In this document: piece by piece, positions 53,673 through 62,499 of the stretch | Position numbering within the stretch: the stretch's first letter is position 1 | Layout of the letters: every line of letters starts with the position of its first letter | NCBI RefSeq assembly: GCF_965118895.1 | Contig: NZ_CBCPJJ010000010.1 | Coordinates: forward strand, 186,001 to 250,000 | DNA length: 64,000 nucleotides | DNA from: Rahnella inusitata_A | Lineage (GTDB): Bacteria > Pseudomonadota > Gammaproteobacteria > Enterobacterales > Enterobacteriaceae | Reading direction: 5' to 3' | The notes under the pieces: model-generated | What the model was told of the DNA's origin: nothing | Database searches by the model: none | What the model saw: the letters and a program-made list of their open reading frames with translations, nothing else | Made by a program: the position numbers and the translations under genes

Positions 53673-54740
53673 TCAGACACCCGATTTCGTCTTATCGCTT
53701 TTTACCATGCTGTTTTTCAATTTTCCTACCAGCTCTTTGCGGAAATCACCCAGCTTCGGTTTATCGCCATCCAGCCACGGCAGCGGGCGGCAAAGTTCCA
53801 TGGTTTTGATACCCAGACGGGCGGTGAGCAAACCGGCACCGATGCCCTGAGCGGCACGGGCGGAAAGGCGCGCGGCCAGATCCTGCGACATCCAGTCCAT
53901 CCCCACCTCACGCACCAGCTCGGACGCACCGGCGAACGCCATATTCAGCAGCACTAACCGGAACAGGCGGATGCGGCTGAAGTAACCGAGTTCAATGCCG
54001 TACAGCACTGCAATGCGGTTGACCAGTCGCAGGTTACGCCAGGCGATAAACGCCATATCCACCAGCGCCAGCGGGCTGACGGCGATCATCAGCGCAGATT
54101 CCGCCGCTGAATGGCTGATTTCGCGCCGCGCCTGCGCATCCAGCACCGGCTGCACTAAACGGGCATAGAGCTCAACCACTTCGCGGTCGTTCTGCGTTTC
54201 ATGTAGCGAGGCCTGCCAGCGTTGCAGCGCCGGATGACTGTTATCCAGCCCGGCCTGTGCTGCCAATTTTTCGCAAAACGCCCGTCCCTGCCCTAATCCG
54301 TGGCTGTGCATTAAATCACGGGCCATATCACGCTCGTCAGCGCGCTGGCGCAGACGGTATAAGCGCCGCCATTCAGTCACAATGGAACCGACACCGGCGA
54401 ACACGATAAGACCGCCCGCCGTGCAGGCACCGAGCGCTACCCAGTCCTGCTGGATCCACGCCTGATGCACCCATTGCACGCCCTGCGCCACGACGCTGAT
54501 ACCCAGCACCGCCACACCCAGACGCACCATTTTGCTCCACAGGCTGCGGCGCGGTTTCAGCGCACGGCTGAGCACCGCTTCGGCTTCGCCCTCTTCCTGT
54601 TGTTCATCAGTCTCAGCGGAAACAGGGATAAACCGCTCGGAAATGATCTCGTCGAACGCCTGAGCGGGGCGGAGAGCCGGTTCAACCGGCGCTTTTAATT
54701 CCGTTTCAAAATCGATACGCGGTTTTAAAGGTGCACTCAT
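53673..54740 (-). CDS. ycjF: YcjF, UPF0283 inner-membrane protein
   Basis: The 355-residue protein (E. coli 353) has two central TM segments (LGVAVLGISVVAQGVQWVHQ and ALGACTAGGLIVFAGVGSI) and a conserved C-terminal domain (IGAGLLTARLGIKTMELCRP). It is coupled to ycjX by an ATGA overlap and is the last gene of the psp cluster here. Function unknown; linked to the phage-shock response by position. Confidence 0.93.
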   Translation of the reverse strand: MSAPLKPRIDFETELKAPVEPALRPAQAFDEIISERFIPVSAETDEQQEEGEAEAVLSRALKPRRSLWSKMVRLGVAVLGISVVAQGVQWVHQAWIQQDWVALGACTAGGLIVFAGVGSIVTEWRRLYRLRQRADERDMARDLMHSHGLGQGRAFCEKLAAQAGLDNSHPALQRWQASLHETQNDREVVELYARLVQPVLDAQARREISHSAAESALMIAVSPLALVDMAFIAWRNLRLVNRIAVLYGIELGYFSRIRLFRLVLLNMAFAGASELVREVGMDWMSQDLAARLSARAAQGIGAGLLTARLGIKTMELCRPLPWLDGDKPKLGDFRKELVGKLKNSMVKSDKTKSGV

Positions 54741-56134
54741 CGCATTTTATCTCCCAATAAAAACTCCATCACCGCGTCCAGACGAATGTGCGGCAACGGC
54801 TGGTCCACGCTCATCTCGCGCGGACGGAACTCGTCAAAATGGAACCCCTGTTGCTGCCAGAACGCATGACCCGGCAGACGCGCCGGGACTTCGCCGGGAA
54901 AGACGGTCAGCGGTGCGCCATCAGCCAGCCGGTGGCCTTTCAGCGCGGGCAGACTTTGCCCCTGATATTCCACCAGCCCGGTTTCGGTTGCCTGTACCGA
55001 GGCAAGCCCGGCGCAGTCCATGCTGATGCCTTCGAACGCGGCGTTCTGCCACGCTTCCTGCACCAGCTGCTGCAACAGTGACACCAGATTAGCGTGCTGA
55101 TCGCCGGTAATGTGGTCGGCTTTAGTGGCGGCAAACATCAGTTTATCGATGCACGGATTAAACAGGCGGCGGAACAGCGTGCGCTTGCCGTAATGAAAAC
55201 TCTGCATCAGCTGGGTAAGCGCCAGACGCATATCGTTAAACGCCTGCGGCCCGCTGTTGAGCGGCTGGAGGCAATCCACCAGTACAATCTGCCGGTCAAA
55301 TCGAACGAAATGCTCTTTGTAGAACCCTTTCACGATGGTCTGGCAGTAATAGTCAAACCGCGCGCGCAGCATGCCGAGGTTGCTGTTTTTATCTGCCTGC
55401 GCCAGCTGGGCATCGGTGTACTGATGCATTTCCGGCCACGGGAAGAACTGTAACGCAGGTGCACCGGCCAGATCGCCCGGCAGAACGAACCGCCCCGGCT
55501 GGATAAAGTGCAGTCCTTCGGTTTTGCAGCGCACCAGATAATCGGTGTAGGCCTGCGCAATCGCGCCCAGCAGATTTTCATCGGCCGGTGCCAGCGGATC
55601 ACATTGCTCACACAGGGTCAGCCAGGGTTTCGCCCATTCGGCGCGATCGCCCTGTAACAGCCCCGCCATCTGGCGTGACCAGTCGAGATAGTTTTGCTCC
55701 AGCATCGGTAAATCCAGCAGCCATTCGCCGGGATAATCAACAATCTCCAGATATAACGTGGAAGTATCTTTGAAGTGGCGAAGCAGGGAGTCGTTGGAGC
55801 GATAGCGCAGTGCGAGACGGATTTCGCTGACGCCGCGGGTGGGCGTCGGCCACGCAGGCGGCGTGCCGAACAGCGACGCCAGACCTTCATCATAAGTAAA
55901 CCGCGAAACGCCCAGATCGCGCTGGGGCACGCGCTTTACACCGAGCAGACGCTCTTCGCGGGCAGCCGAAAACAGCGGCAAACGCGCGCCGCTGTGCATA
56001 TGTAAAAGCTGGTTAACGAAGGCGGTAATAAAAGCGGTTTTTCCGCTGCGGCTCAACCCGGTGACGGCCAGCCGCAGATGCCTGTCCATACCGCGATTGA
56101 TCAGTGAATTAAAGTTGTTTTGTAGTCTTTTCAT
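54737..56134 (-). CDS. ycjX: YcjX, DUF463 P-loop NTPase
   Basis: Start at 56134 (MKRLQNNFNSLINRGMDRHL, GGGAGAG upstream) gives 465 residues, identical in length to E. coli YcjX. The Walker A-like motif GLSRSGKTAFITAFV is near the N-terminus, and VDYPGEWLLDLP and VDCLQPL follow. It overlaps the end of pspD by 26 bp. A GTPase role in the envelope stress response is inferred. Confidence 0.93.
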   Translation of the reverse strand: MKRLQNNFNSLINRGMDRHLRLAVTGLSRSGKTAFITAFVNQLLHMHSGARLPLFSAAREERLLGVKRVPQRDLGVSRFTYDEGLASLFGTPPAWPTPTRGVSEIRLALRYRSNDSLLRHFKDTSTLYLEIVDYPGEWLLDLPMLEQNYLDWSRQMAGLLQGDRAEWAKPWLTLCEQCDPLAPADENLLGAIAQAYTDYLVRCKTEGLHFIQPGRFVLPGDLAGAPALQFFPWPEMHQYTDAQLAQADKNSNLGMLRARFDYYCQTIVKGFYKEHFVRFDRQIVLVDCLQPLNSGPQAFNDMRLALTQLMQSFHYGKRTLFRRLFNPCIDKLMFAATKADHITGDQHANLVSLLQQLVQEAWQNAAFEGISMDCAGLASVQATETGLVEYQGQSLPALKGHRLADGAPLTVFPGEVPARLPGHAFWQQQGFHFDEFRPREMSVDQPLPHIRLDAVMEFLLGDKMR

Positions 56135-56360
56135 TGCTCTCCCTGGCGTAGCGCCCAAACAGCGCGGTCAAAATTCGTTTGAATAACGGTTCTAATAATA
56201 GTGCTAAAACGTAACGAACGGGTCCTTTTGCTACCACGCCCAGCACGCGGGCTGCCAGCCCGGCAGGACCAAACGTCAGCGCCAGCGTCACAATCACGCT
56301 GAAGATCTTCGACAGCAGGCTGCTTTTACCCGGCAGCGAGGAATTCAGATAACGGGTCAT
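56109..56360 (-). CDS. pspD: Phage shock protein D
   Basis: The 83-residue protein has a hydrophobic central segment (IFSVIVTLALTFGPAGLAAR) and ends in a basic tail. Position after pspC and size agree with PspD. Its own function is poorly known. Confidence 0.85.
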   Translation of the reverse strand: MTRYLNSSLPGKSSLLSKIFSVIVTLALTFGPAGLAARVLGVVAKGPVRYVLALLLEPLFKRILTALFGRYARESNEKTTKQL

Positions 56361-56430
56361 AAAGATTCCTTAAGCGGGACGTGGAAAGGAAATTGGCAAC
56401 CGGCGCGACGTCCGGCGGCCAGAAGCTTTT

Positions 56431-56790
56431 TTAGAGCTGACGGAAACGGCTGCGTACGCCAAAGGTTTCCGAGGTGACATAACGTTCCACCTGACGTAAC
56501 CGCTGCTCGCTGGCTTTCAGCTCGCGGTCGGCTTCTTCCAGCAGGTTGCGCGGCGAAGGCGCAGTTTCACCGTCATATTCGCTGGCGGGCACCGGATCCA
56601 GCACATAGCTGAGAATGATGTACGCCACCACGGTGAACATAAACAGGCCGAAGAAAATCGACAGCACCGCCATGATCCGTAGCAGTTTTACCGGAACACC
56701 CAGATAGTGTGCCAGCCCGGCAAGTACGCCTTTAACCACGCCCTCTTCCGGCACGCGGTAGAGTTTTCGTTCAGACATTCGGCTCGCCAT
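56431..56790 (-). CDS. pspC: Phage shock protein C
   Basis: The 119-residue protein has the PspC domain (KLYRVPEEGVVKGVLAGLAH), a TM segment (LSIFFGLFMFTVVAYIILSY) and a C-terminal helix ending YVTSETFGVRSRFRQL, close to E. coli. M5 (56778) is an alternative start. It abuts the pspB stop. It acts with PspB as inner-membrane sensor. Confidence 0.93.
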   Translation of the reverse strand: MASRMSERKLYRVPEEGVVKGVLAGLAHYLGVPVKLLRIMAVLSIFFGLFMFTVVAYIILSYVLDPVPASEYDGETAPSPRNLLEEADRELKASEQRLRQVERYVTSETFGVRSRFRQL

Positions 56791-57017
56791 TATGATTGCC
56801 TCCAGCCCGGATGTTCAGAATCCAGAATTTCTTCCAGCGCCTGAATACGTTCGCGCATACGCTGCGCATCTTGCGTCAGGCTGGAGAGATTTTGCATCTC
56901 ATGCTGACTAAGCTGAGTGCCATTTTGCTGGCGATTGCTGTAGTGAAGCCACAACCAGACAGGCGCCACGAATAAAACGAAAATGGTCAGCGGAATGGCT
57001 AAAAACAGGAAGCTCAT
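56790..57017 (-). CDS. pspB: Phage shock protein B
   Basis: The 75-residue protein has an N-terminal TM (LFLAIPLTIFVLFVAPVWLW) and a cytoplasmic coiled helix (MRERIQALEEILDSEHPGWR). It matches PspB in length and sequence. It works with PspC to release PspA from PspF. Confidence 0.93.
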   Translation of the reverse strand: MSFLFLAIPLTIFVLFVAPVWLWLHYSNRQQNGTQLSQHEMQNLSSLTQDAQRMRERIQALEEILDSEHPGWRQS

Positions 57018-57114
57018 TGTCTCTCCTTATGAGTCTTTTTAGTGCCGGTGAAGGCGTTTGTCCTGCAATGTGAACCTGCCCGCAGGCAGGTCCATCGACG
57101 GCTATCGTTAGCGA

Positions 57115-57786
57115 TTACGCGTCTTTACTGACGTTCATTTTCGCTTTCAGAGCCGCAATCTGCGCACTGATTTCATCATCGGCTTTCAGATCGGCGAACT
57201 GCTGATCCAGCGATTTCTTTTTGCCGATACCCACGGTTTCCGCTTCCGCTTCCATGTGATCGATACGACGCTCAAATTGCTCGAAACGCGCCATCGCTTC
57301 ATCAATCTTACCGCTGTCGAGCTGGCGGCGAACATCACGGGAAGAAGACGCAGCCTGATGACGCAAGGTCAGCGCCTGTTGACGGGCACGGGTTTCGGTC
57401 AGTTTGCTTTCCAGCTCGCCGATTTCTGATTTCATGCGATCCAGCGTTTCTTCCACCACGGTCACTTCATTTTTCAACACCGCGACCAGATCGGACAGTT
57501 TCTGTTTTTCGATAAGCGCCGCACGCGCCAGATCGTCTTTATCTTTACGCAGCGCCAGTTCGGCTTTGTCCTGCCATTCGTTCTGCTGAGACTCGCCCTG
57601 ATCGATGCGGCGGATCAGCTGTTTCTTTTCTGCCAGCGCACGGGCAGAGGTTGAACGCAACTCCACCAGCGTGTCTTCCATTTCCTGAATCATCAGACGA
57701 ACCAGTTTTTGTGGATCTTCTGCTTTATCCAACAGCGTGTTGATGTTGGCGTTAATGATGTCAGCGAAGCGAGAAAAAATACCCAT
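57115..57786 (-). CDS. pspA: Phage shock protein A
   Basis: The 223-residue protein is almost all coiled coil, with the amphipathic N-terminal helix (MGIFSRFADIINANINTLLD) and the conserved DPQKLVRLMIQEMEDTLVEL. It inhibits PspF in the resting state and forms membrane-stabilising ESCRT-III-like assemblies under stress. It is transcribed from a sigma-54 promoter upstream. Confidence 0.96.
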   Translation of the reverse strand: MGIFSRFADIINANINTLLDKAEDPQKLVRLMIQEMEDTLVELRSTSARALAEKKQLIRRIDQGESQQNEWQDKAELALRKDKDDLARAALIEKQKLSDLVAVLKNEVTVVEETLDRMKSEIGELESKLTETRARQQALTLRHQAASSSRDVRRQLDSGKIDEAMARFEQFERRIDHMEAEAETVGIGKKKSLDQQFADLKADDEISAQIAALKAKMNVSKDA

Positions 57787-57901
57787 AATCGAAATTCCTC
57801 TTTGATTCTGTTGGCATCCGGCCTCAGCCGGTTTTAAGGTGTCCGGCCAATCTGTTACCGGTTAAAGCAGCCGTCATTGATGACTTGCCGCAGTAAACCT
57901 A

Positions 57902-57919
57902 TATCAGGATCCGTGCCAA
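57902..57919 (-). promoter_or_regulatory. Sigma-54 promoter of pspA
   Basis: Minus-strand TTGGCACGGATCCTGATA has the TGGCAC -24 element, with the -12 element reading TGAT rather than TTGC. E. coli pspA also has a weak -12 box. PspF-binding sites are expected in the following 100 bp toward pspF. Confidence 0.7.
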
Positions 57920-58042
57920 CTTTTTCCAATCATTATCTTCATGAATAAATTGAATTTTTTATTTTCGACTCTGCTATGCTTATTTTTCGAGATGACTATT
58001 TTCACCAAGTGTTAGTGTAATTCACCACACAAGGAAAGCCCG

Positions 58043-59047
58043 ATGACTGATAATACAGACAATTTACTCGGCGAAGCCAATGCCTTTATAGAGGTACTGG
58101 AACAGGTTTCGCAGCTGGCGAAGCTCAATAAGCCGGTGCTGGTGACCGGCGAGCGCGGCAGCGGCAAGGAGCTGATCGCGCATCGTTTGCATTATCTGTC
58201 ACCGCGCTGGCAGGGGCCGTTCATCTCCCTTAATTGTGCTGCACTCAATGAAAATCTGCTGGATTCCGAACTGTTCGGCCACGAAGCCGGTGCATTTACC
58301 GGGGCGCAGAAACGCCATCTCGGGCGCTTTGAGCGCGCGGACGGTGGCACGCTGTTCCTTGATGAGCTGGCGACGGCGCCGATGCTGGTGCAGGAAAAAC
58401 TGCTGCGGGTGATTGAGTACGGACATCTGGAGCGCGTCGGCGGCAGCCAGCCGTTGCAGGTCGATGTGCGGCTGGTGTGCGCGACCAATGATGATTTACC
58501 GGCGCTGGCGGAGGCGGGAAAATTCCGCGCTGACCTGCTCGACCGCCTGGCCTTTGACGTAGTGCAACTGCCGCCGCTGAGAGAACGCCAGCAGGACATC
58601 ATGTTGCTGGCCGAACACTTCGCCATACAGATGTGCCGTGAGCTTTCGTTGCCTTTATTTCCCGGCTTTACCGATGGCGCTCATGACACGCTGATGACTT
58701 ACCGCTGGCCGGGCAACATCCGCGAGCTAAAAAACGTTGTTGAACGCTCGATGTACCGTCACGGTACCAGCGAAATTCCGCTCGACAATATTATCCTCAA
58801 CCCGTTTGCGCGCCGCAATGAACCTGAGCGACAGACTGAGAGCGAAGAGCAATCCGCTCTGCCCGCGTTGCCGCTGGATTTAAAACAATGGGTGACCTGT
58901 CAGGAAAAAAATCTGATCGAGCAGGCGCTGCGGCAGGCGCGTTTCAATCAGCGCAAGGCGGCCGGCTTGCTAAACGTGACATATCATCAGTTACGCGGAA
59001 TGTTGAAGAAGCATGGGATACAGGTTAATTCGCAGGAAGATGACTGA
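58043..59047 (+). CDS. pspF: PspF, sigma-54 activator of the psp operon
   Basis: The 334-residue protein has no N-terminal receiver domain. AAA+ domain: Walker A GERGSGKE (36-43), the sigma-54-contacting GAFTGA (83-88), Walker B GGTLFLDEL. A C-terminal Fis-type HTH contains ARFNQRKAAGLLNVTYHQLR. It is divergent from pspA and held off by PspA binding. Confidence 0.96.
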   Translation: MTDNTDNLLGEANAFIEVLEQVSQLAKLNKPVLVTGERGSGKELIAHRLHYLSPRWQGPFISLNCAALNENLLDSELFGHEAGAFTGAQKRHLGRFERADGGTLFLDELATAPMLVQEKLLRVIEYGHLERVGGSQPLQVDVRLVCATNDDLPALAEAGKFRADLLDRLAFDVVQLPPLRERQQDIMLLAEHFAIQMCRELSLPLFPGFTDGAHDTLMTYRWPGNIRELKNVVERSMYRHGTSEIPLDNIILNPFARRNEPERQTESEEQSALPALPLDLKQWVTCQEKNLIEQALRQARFNQRKAAGLLNVTYHQLRGMLKKHGIQVNSQEDD

Positions 59048-59056
59048 ATTTCAGGC

Positions 59057-59159
59057 AAAAAAAAGCCAGCACCCGAGCTGGCTAAGTAATTCTGGAAGCA
59101 ATGTGAGCAATGTCGTACCTCGCGATTAACGCCACTGGCGGGACACCTCTCGTTCGGTG
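59057..59159 (-). ncRNA. ryhB: RyhB small RNA
   Basis: The minus strand reads ACGACATTGCTCACATTGCT followed by TCCAGAATTACTTAGCCAGC (59070-59116). This is nearly identical to the conserved pairing core of E. coli RyhB (one difference in TCCAGTATTACTTAGCC). The terminator stem AGCCAGC / GCTGGCT follows, ending in U8. A sigma-70 promoter overlapped by a Fur box lies just upstream. RyhB represses iron-using proteins when iron is scarce. The 5' end is approximate. Confidence 0.95.
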
Positions 59160-59161
59160 AA

Positions 59162-59195
59162 AAGAATGATAATGGTTCTCAGTATCGTCTGTAAA
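59162..59195 (-). promoter_or_regulatory. Fur box and promoter of ryhB
   Basis: Minus-strand TTTACA (59195-59190) and TATCAT (59171-59166) with 18-bp spacing. GAGAACCATTATCATTCTT (59180-59162) matches the Fur consensus at about 13 of 19 positions and covers the -10. Confidence 0.85.
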
Positions 59196-59291
59196 GCACT
59201 TTGTTGAGAATATTTCTCATTACCACATCAACAATAAGACTACTCTTTGAACAACCCTGAGGTCGTTAAGGGCTCCCCTGATTACCCTCTG

Positions 59292-59312
59292 GCCCGACTG
59301 CCGGGCAATTTT
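59292..59312 (+). terminator. Weak hairpin upstream of sapA
   Basis: GCCCG / CGGGC followed by AATTTTT, about 105 bp before the sapA start. It could be an attenuator or the end of a short leader RNA; low support. Confidence 0.35.
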
Positions 59313-59415
59313 TGCGCGATGTGCCGCAGGAATACACGGTGTTTCGCGCAATGGATTGGGGTACCTCGCAGAGTACGGTACACTTAGGGCATTGCACCTT
59401 AACTTTGAAGCCTTT

Positions 59416-61080
59416 ATGCGTCGTTTAACTTTGTGGATACTTTTATTGAGCGGCCTGTCCACAGCAGTATTTGCTGAGACCGCCCCAACGCACGGCAGCC
59501 CGCCGGTCGTCAGTGCACCGAATAAAGATATTCGCCAGAGTGGCTTTGTCTATTGCGTCAACGGAATGATCAATACGTTTAACCCGCAAAAAGCCAGCAG
59601 CGGGCTGATCATTGATACCCTCGCGGCACAGCTGTACGACCGCCTGCTGGACGTTGATCCCTATACCTATCGTCTGATCCCGGAACTGGCCCAAAGCTGG
59701 GAAGTCCTTGACGAAGGTGCGACCTACCGTTTCCATTTGCGCAAAGACGTGCCTTTCCAGAAAACGGGCGGGTTCTCACCGACGCGTAAGATGAATGCCG
59801 ACGACGTGGTGTTCAGCTTCCAGCGCATTATCGATCCGAATAATCACTACCACGCCGTCAATGGCGAAGAGTATCCCTATTTCGACAGTTTGCAGTTTGC
59901 GAAAGCCATTAAGAGCATTAAGAAGCTTGATGATTCGACGGTGGAGTTTCGGCTGAATAATCCTGACGCCTCCTTCCTCTGGCATTTGGCGACGCACTAC
60001 GCTCCCGTGCTTTCAGCCGAATATGCGGCGAATCTGCAAAAAGCCGGTAATGAAGAAGAGATCGACCGTCAGCCGGTTGGCACCGGGCCGTTCCAGCTGA
60101 GCGAATATCGCACCGGTCAGTACGTTCGTCTGGCACGCAATGGCCAATATTGGAAAGGCACACCTCGCATGGCGCAGGTGGTGATCGACATGGGCGTCGG
60201 CGGGACAGGACGGTTATCCAAACTTCTGACCGGCGAATGCGACGTGCTGGCCTATCCCGCCGCCAGTCAGTTGTCGATTCTGCGCGAAGACCCTCGTTTA
60301 CGCCTCTCACTGCGACCGGGCATGAACGTGGCATATCTGGCGTTTAATACCAACAAAGCTCCGCTAAACGATCCGCGAGTCCGTCAGGCAGTGGCGCTTT
60401 CTATTAATAATCAGCGCCTGATGCAGTCGATTTATTACGGCACCGCTGAAACTGCCGCTTCTATTTTGCCGCGCGCCTCCTGGGCGTACGACAGTAACGC
60501 GCAGGTCACAGAATACAATCCGAAAAAAGCACAGCAAATCCTGAAAGATTTAGGGCAGAAAAAGCTGACGCTGCATTTGTGGGTGCCCACGGCTTCTCAG
60601 TCGTTTAACCCGAGCCCGCTAAAAACCGCAGAACTGTTGCAAGCTGATCTGGCGCAGGTCGGCATAAAAGTAGTGATCGTGCCGGTCGAAGGCCGTTTTC
60701 AGGAAGCCAGGCTGATGGAGATGAACCACGACCTGACGCTTACCGGCTGGTCGACGGACAGTAACGATCCTGACAGTTTCTTCCGGCCGATGCTCAGTTG
60801 TGCGGCGATCCATTCGCAGACCAACTATGCTCACTGGTGTGACCCGAAATTTGATGAACTGCTGCGCCAGGGCTTACTCTCACAGCAACTTTCTCAGCGC
60901 ATTGAGTTTTATCAGCAGGCGCAAAAAATTCTTGAGCAACAGTTACCGGTTCTGCCGCTGGCCTCCTCCCTGCGCCTTCAGGCTTATCGTTACGATATAA
61001 AAGGTCTGGTGTTGAGTCCGTTTGGCAATTCCTCGTTTGCCGGTGTGTTTCGCGATGATGAAGGAAGGAAGGCACCATGA
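59416..61080 (+). CDS. sapA: SapA periplasmic peptide-binding protein
   Basis: Start at 59416 (MRRLTLWILLLSGLSTAVFA) gives 554 residues with a signal peptide cut before ETAPTHG. The SBP_bac_5 family domain shows FVYCVNGMINTFNPQKASSG and RLNNPDASFLWHLATHYAPV as in E. coli SapA. It binds peptides (antimicrobial-peptide resistance and putrescine/haem phenotypes reported in relatives). It overlaps sapB by 4 bp. Confidence 0.95.
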   Translation: MRRLTLWILLLSGLSTAVFAETAPTHGSPPVVSAPNKDIRQSGFVYCVNGMINTFNPQKASSGLIIDTLAAQLYDRLLDVDPYTYRLIPELAQSWEVLDEGATYRFHLRKDVPFQKTGGFSPTRKMNADDVVFSFQRIIDPNNHYHAVNGEEYPYFDSLQFAKAIKSIKKLDDSTVEFRLNNPDASFLWHLATHYAPVLSAEYAANLQKAGNEEEIDRQPVGTGPFQLSEYRTGQYVRLARNGQYWKGTPRMAQVVIDMGVGGTGRLSKLLTGECDVLAYPAASQLSILREDPRLRLSLRPGMNVAYLAFNTNKAPLNDPRVRQAVALSINNQRLMQSIYYGTAETAASILPRASWAYDSNAQVTEYNPKKAQQILKDLGQKKLTLHLWVPTASQSFNPSPLKTAELLQADLAQVGIKVVIVPVEGRFQEARLMEMNHDLTLTGWSTDSNDPDSFFRPMLSCAAIHSQTNYAHWCDPKFDELLRQGLLSQQLSQRIEFYQQAQKILEQQLPVLPLASSLRLQAYRYDIKGLVLSPFGNSSFAGVFRDDEGRKAP

Positions 61081-62042
61081 TCATCTTCACGTTACGTCGA
61101 ATCCTTTTACTGCTGGTGACGTTGTTTTTCCTTAGTCTGGTGGCATTTAGCCTGAGCTATTTTACGCCCAACGCCCCACTGCGCGGTGCGTCGCTGTGGG
61201 ATGCTTATCATTTCTACTTCACCAGCTTATTCCAGCTGGATTTTGGCGTTTCCAGTATTAACGGCGAAAGCATTACCTACCAGCTCCAGTCCGTATTTCC
61301 GGCGACCATGGAACTTTGCATTCTGGCGTTTGCGCTGGCGTTAATCGTCGGTATCCCGCTTGGTATTCTGGCGGGAGTCATGCGCGGTAAGTGGCCGGAC
61401 GTGGCAATCAGCAGTCTCGCGCTTCTCGGTTTTTCCATTCCGGTATTCTGGCTGGCAGTGTTGCTGATGCTGTTCTTCTCGCTCCAGCTCGGCTGGCTGC
61501 CAGTTTCCGGGCGGCTGGACTTGCTTTATCAGTTGAAAACCGTCACCGGCCTGACGCTGATTGATGCCTGGCTGTCAGATTCTCCCTATCGCCATGAGAT
61601 GATTGTCAGCGCCGTCCGCCATATGATTTTACCGATTGCCGCGCTGGCGGTAGCCCCGACTACTGAGGTGATCCGCCTGATGCGAATTTCAACCGACGAA
61701 ATTCTGGCTAAGAACTATGTGAAAGCGGCCGCGACGCGCGGTTTATCCCGCTTCACCATTATCCGCCGCCATGTGCTGCACAATGCACTACCGCCGATCA
61801 TTCCGAAACTCGGGCTGCAATTTTCCACCATGCTGACACTGGCGATGATCACCGAGGTTGTCTTCAACTGGCCGGGTATCGGGCGCTGGCTGATTAACGC
61901 CATCCGCCAGCAAGATTACGCCGCAATCTCTGCGGGCGTCATGGTGGTCGGTTCGCTGGTGATTGTGGTTAACGTGTTCTCAGACATTTTGGGCGCACTG
62001 ATGAATCCATTGAAACATAAGGAATGGTATGCCCTTCGATAG
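61077..62042 (+). CDS. sapB: SapB ABC transporter permease
   Basis: The 321-residue DppB-like permease has about six TM segments and the EAA loop (EILAKNYVKAAATRGLSRFT). It ends MNPLKHKEWYALR exactly as E. coli SapB. It is complete, but its partner permease gene sapC is interrupted directly after. Confidence 0.95.
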   Translation: MIIFTLRRILLLLVTLFFLSLVAFSLSYFTPNAPLRGASLWDAYHFYFTSLFQLDFGVSSINGESITYQLQSVFPATMELCILAFALALIVGIPLGILAGVMRGKWPDVAISSLALLGFSIPVFWLAVLLMLFFSLQLGWLPVSGRLDLLYQLKTVTGLTLIDAWLSDSPYRHEMIVSAVRHMILPIAALAVAPTTEVIRLMRISTDEILAKNYVKAAATRGLSRFTIIRRHVLHNALPPIIPKLGLQFSTMLTLAMITEVVFNWPGIGRWLINAIRQQDYAAISAGVMVVGSLVIVVNVFSDILGALMNPLKHKEWYALR

Positions 62043-62052
62043 ACCATTCTAA
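62029..62052 (+). pseudogene. sapC: sapC, cut off after codon 4
   Basis: ATG at 62029 overlaps the sapB end in the conserved way. Codons read MPFD, matching the MPYD start of SapC, and then RPF-stop. None of the following sequence resembles SapC, SapD or SapF. Either an element is inserted here or the rest of the operon was lost; the right side is outside the window. Confidence 0.82.
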
Positions 62053-62115
62053 ATATTTTTAAATTACATATAAAACAATATTTTAATTTAGTTTCATTCT
62101 TGAATATTCATTATA

Positions 62116-62150
62116 AACACACAAACATGTACACATTGTGTTTGTGTGTT
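62116..62150. repeat. 12-bp inverted repeat at the start of the foreign segment
   Basis: AACACACAAACA (62116-62127) and TGTTTGTGTGTT (62139-62150) are perfectly inverted with an 11-bp spacer. They lie between the sapC stub and the SOS promoter. This could be a hairpin terminator or a recombinase/regulator site. Confidence 0.75.
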
Positions 62151-62162
62151 CTTCAGAATTCT

Positions 62163-62203
62163 TTGACCAATCCTTCGCACACATATACTGTATGTATAAC
62201 CAG
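62163..62203 (+). promoter_or_regulatory. LexA-controlled promoter
   Basis: -35 TTGACC (62163-62168), 17 bp, -10 TACTGT (62186-62191). The LexA box CTGTATGTATAACCAG (62188-62203) has the CTG-N10-CAG form and overlaps the -10. It drives the small-gene operon that follows. Confidence 0.85.
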
Positions 62204-62227
62204 TTAATTCACATGAGCGATCATCAC

Positions 62228-62491
62228 ATGAATGAGCAAGACAGTTTCAGGGGTATGCGGTTATTGACTGAGTTTAAAGCCGCGCATAGTGCCTTTGGTG
62301 AGTTTGTGATTCTTAAATCTTCTTTCGTAGACACGCTGACGGGTGTTGTCGATTCCAAAGTTGAAACGTACCCCGACCAGCAGGTGATGATCCGCCTTAG
62401 TGAAGCCAAGGCCCTCATCTTTGAGCTGCAAAAGCGCGTCCAGTATATCGAGGCCGGGATTGAAGATGCCGGTTCCACTTTCATCGACTGA
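62228..62491 (+). CDS. Small SOS-operon protein of unknown function
   Basis: Start MNEQDSFRGMRL at 62228 (87 residues) or at 62213. The frame upstream overlaps the LexA box and is not used. Mostly helical (LSEAKALIFELQKRVQYIEA). No family recognised. It is first in the LexA-controlled operon and ends 8 bp before a DinI-like gene. Confidence 0.65.
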   Translation: MNEQDSFRGMRLLTEFKAAHSAFGEFVILKSSFVDTLTGVVDSKVETYPDQQVMIRLSEAKALIFELQKRVQYIEAGIEDAGSTFID

Positions 62492-62499
62492 GGTGATTT

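Noticed and set aside
53662..53850. Plus-strand frame after the microcin-like gene as an immunity protein
   Set aside because: It is antisense to the conserved 3' end of ycjF and lies after a strong terminator.
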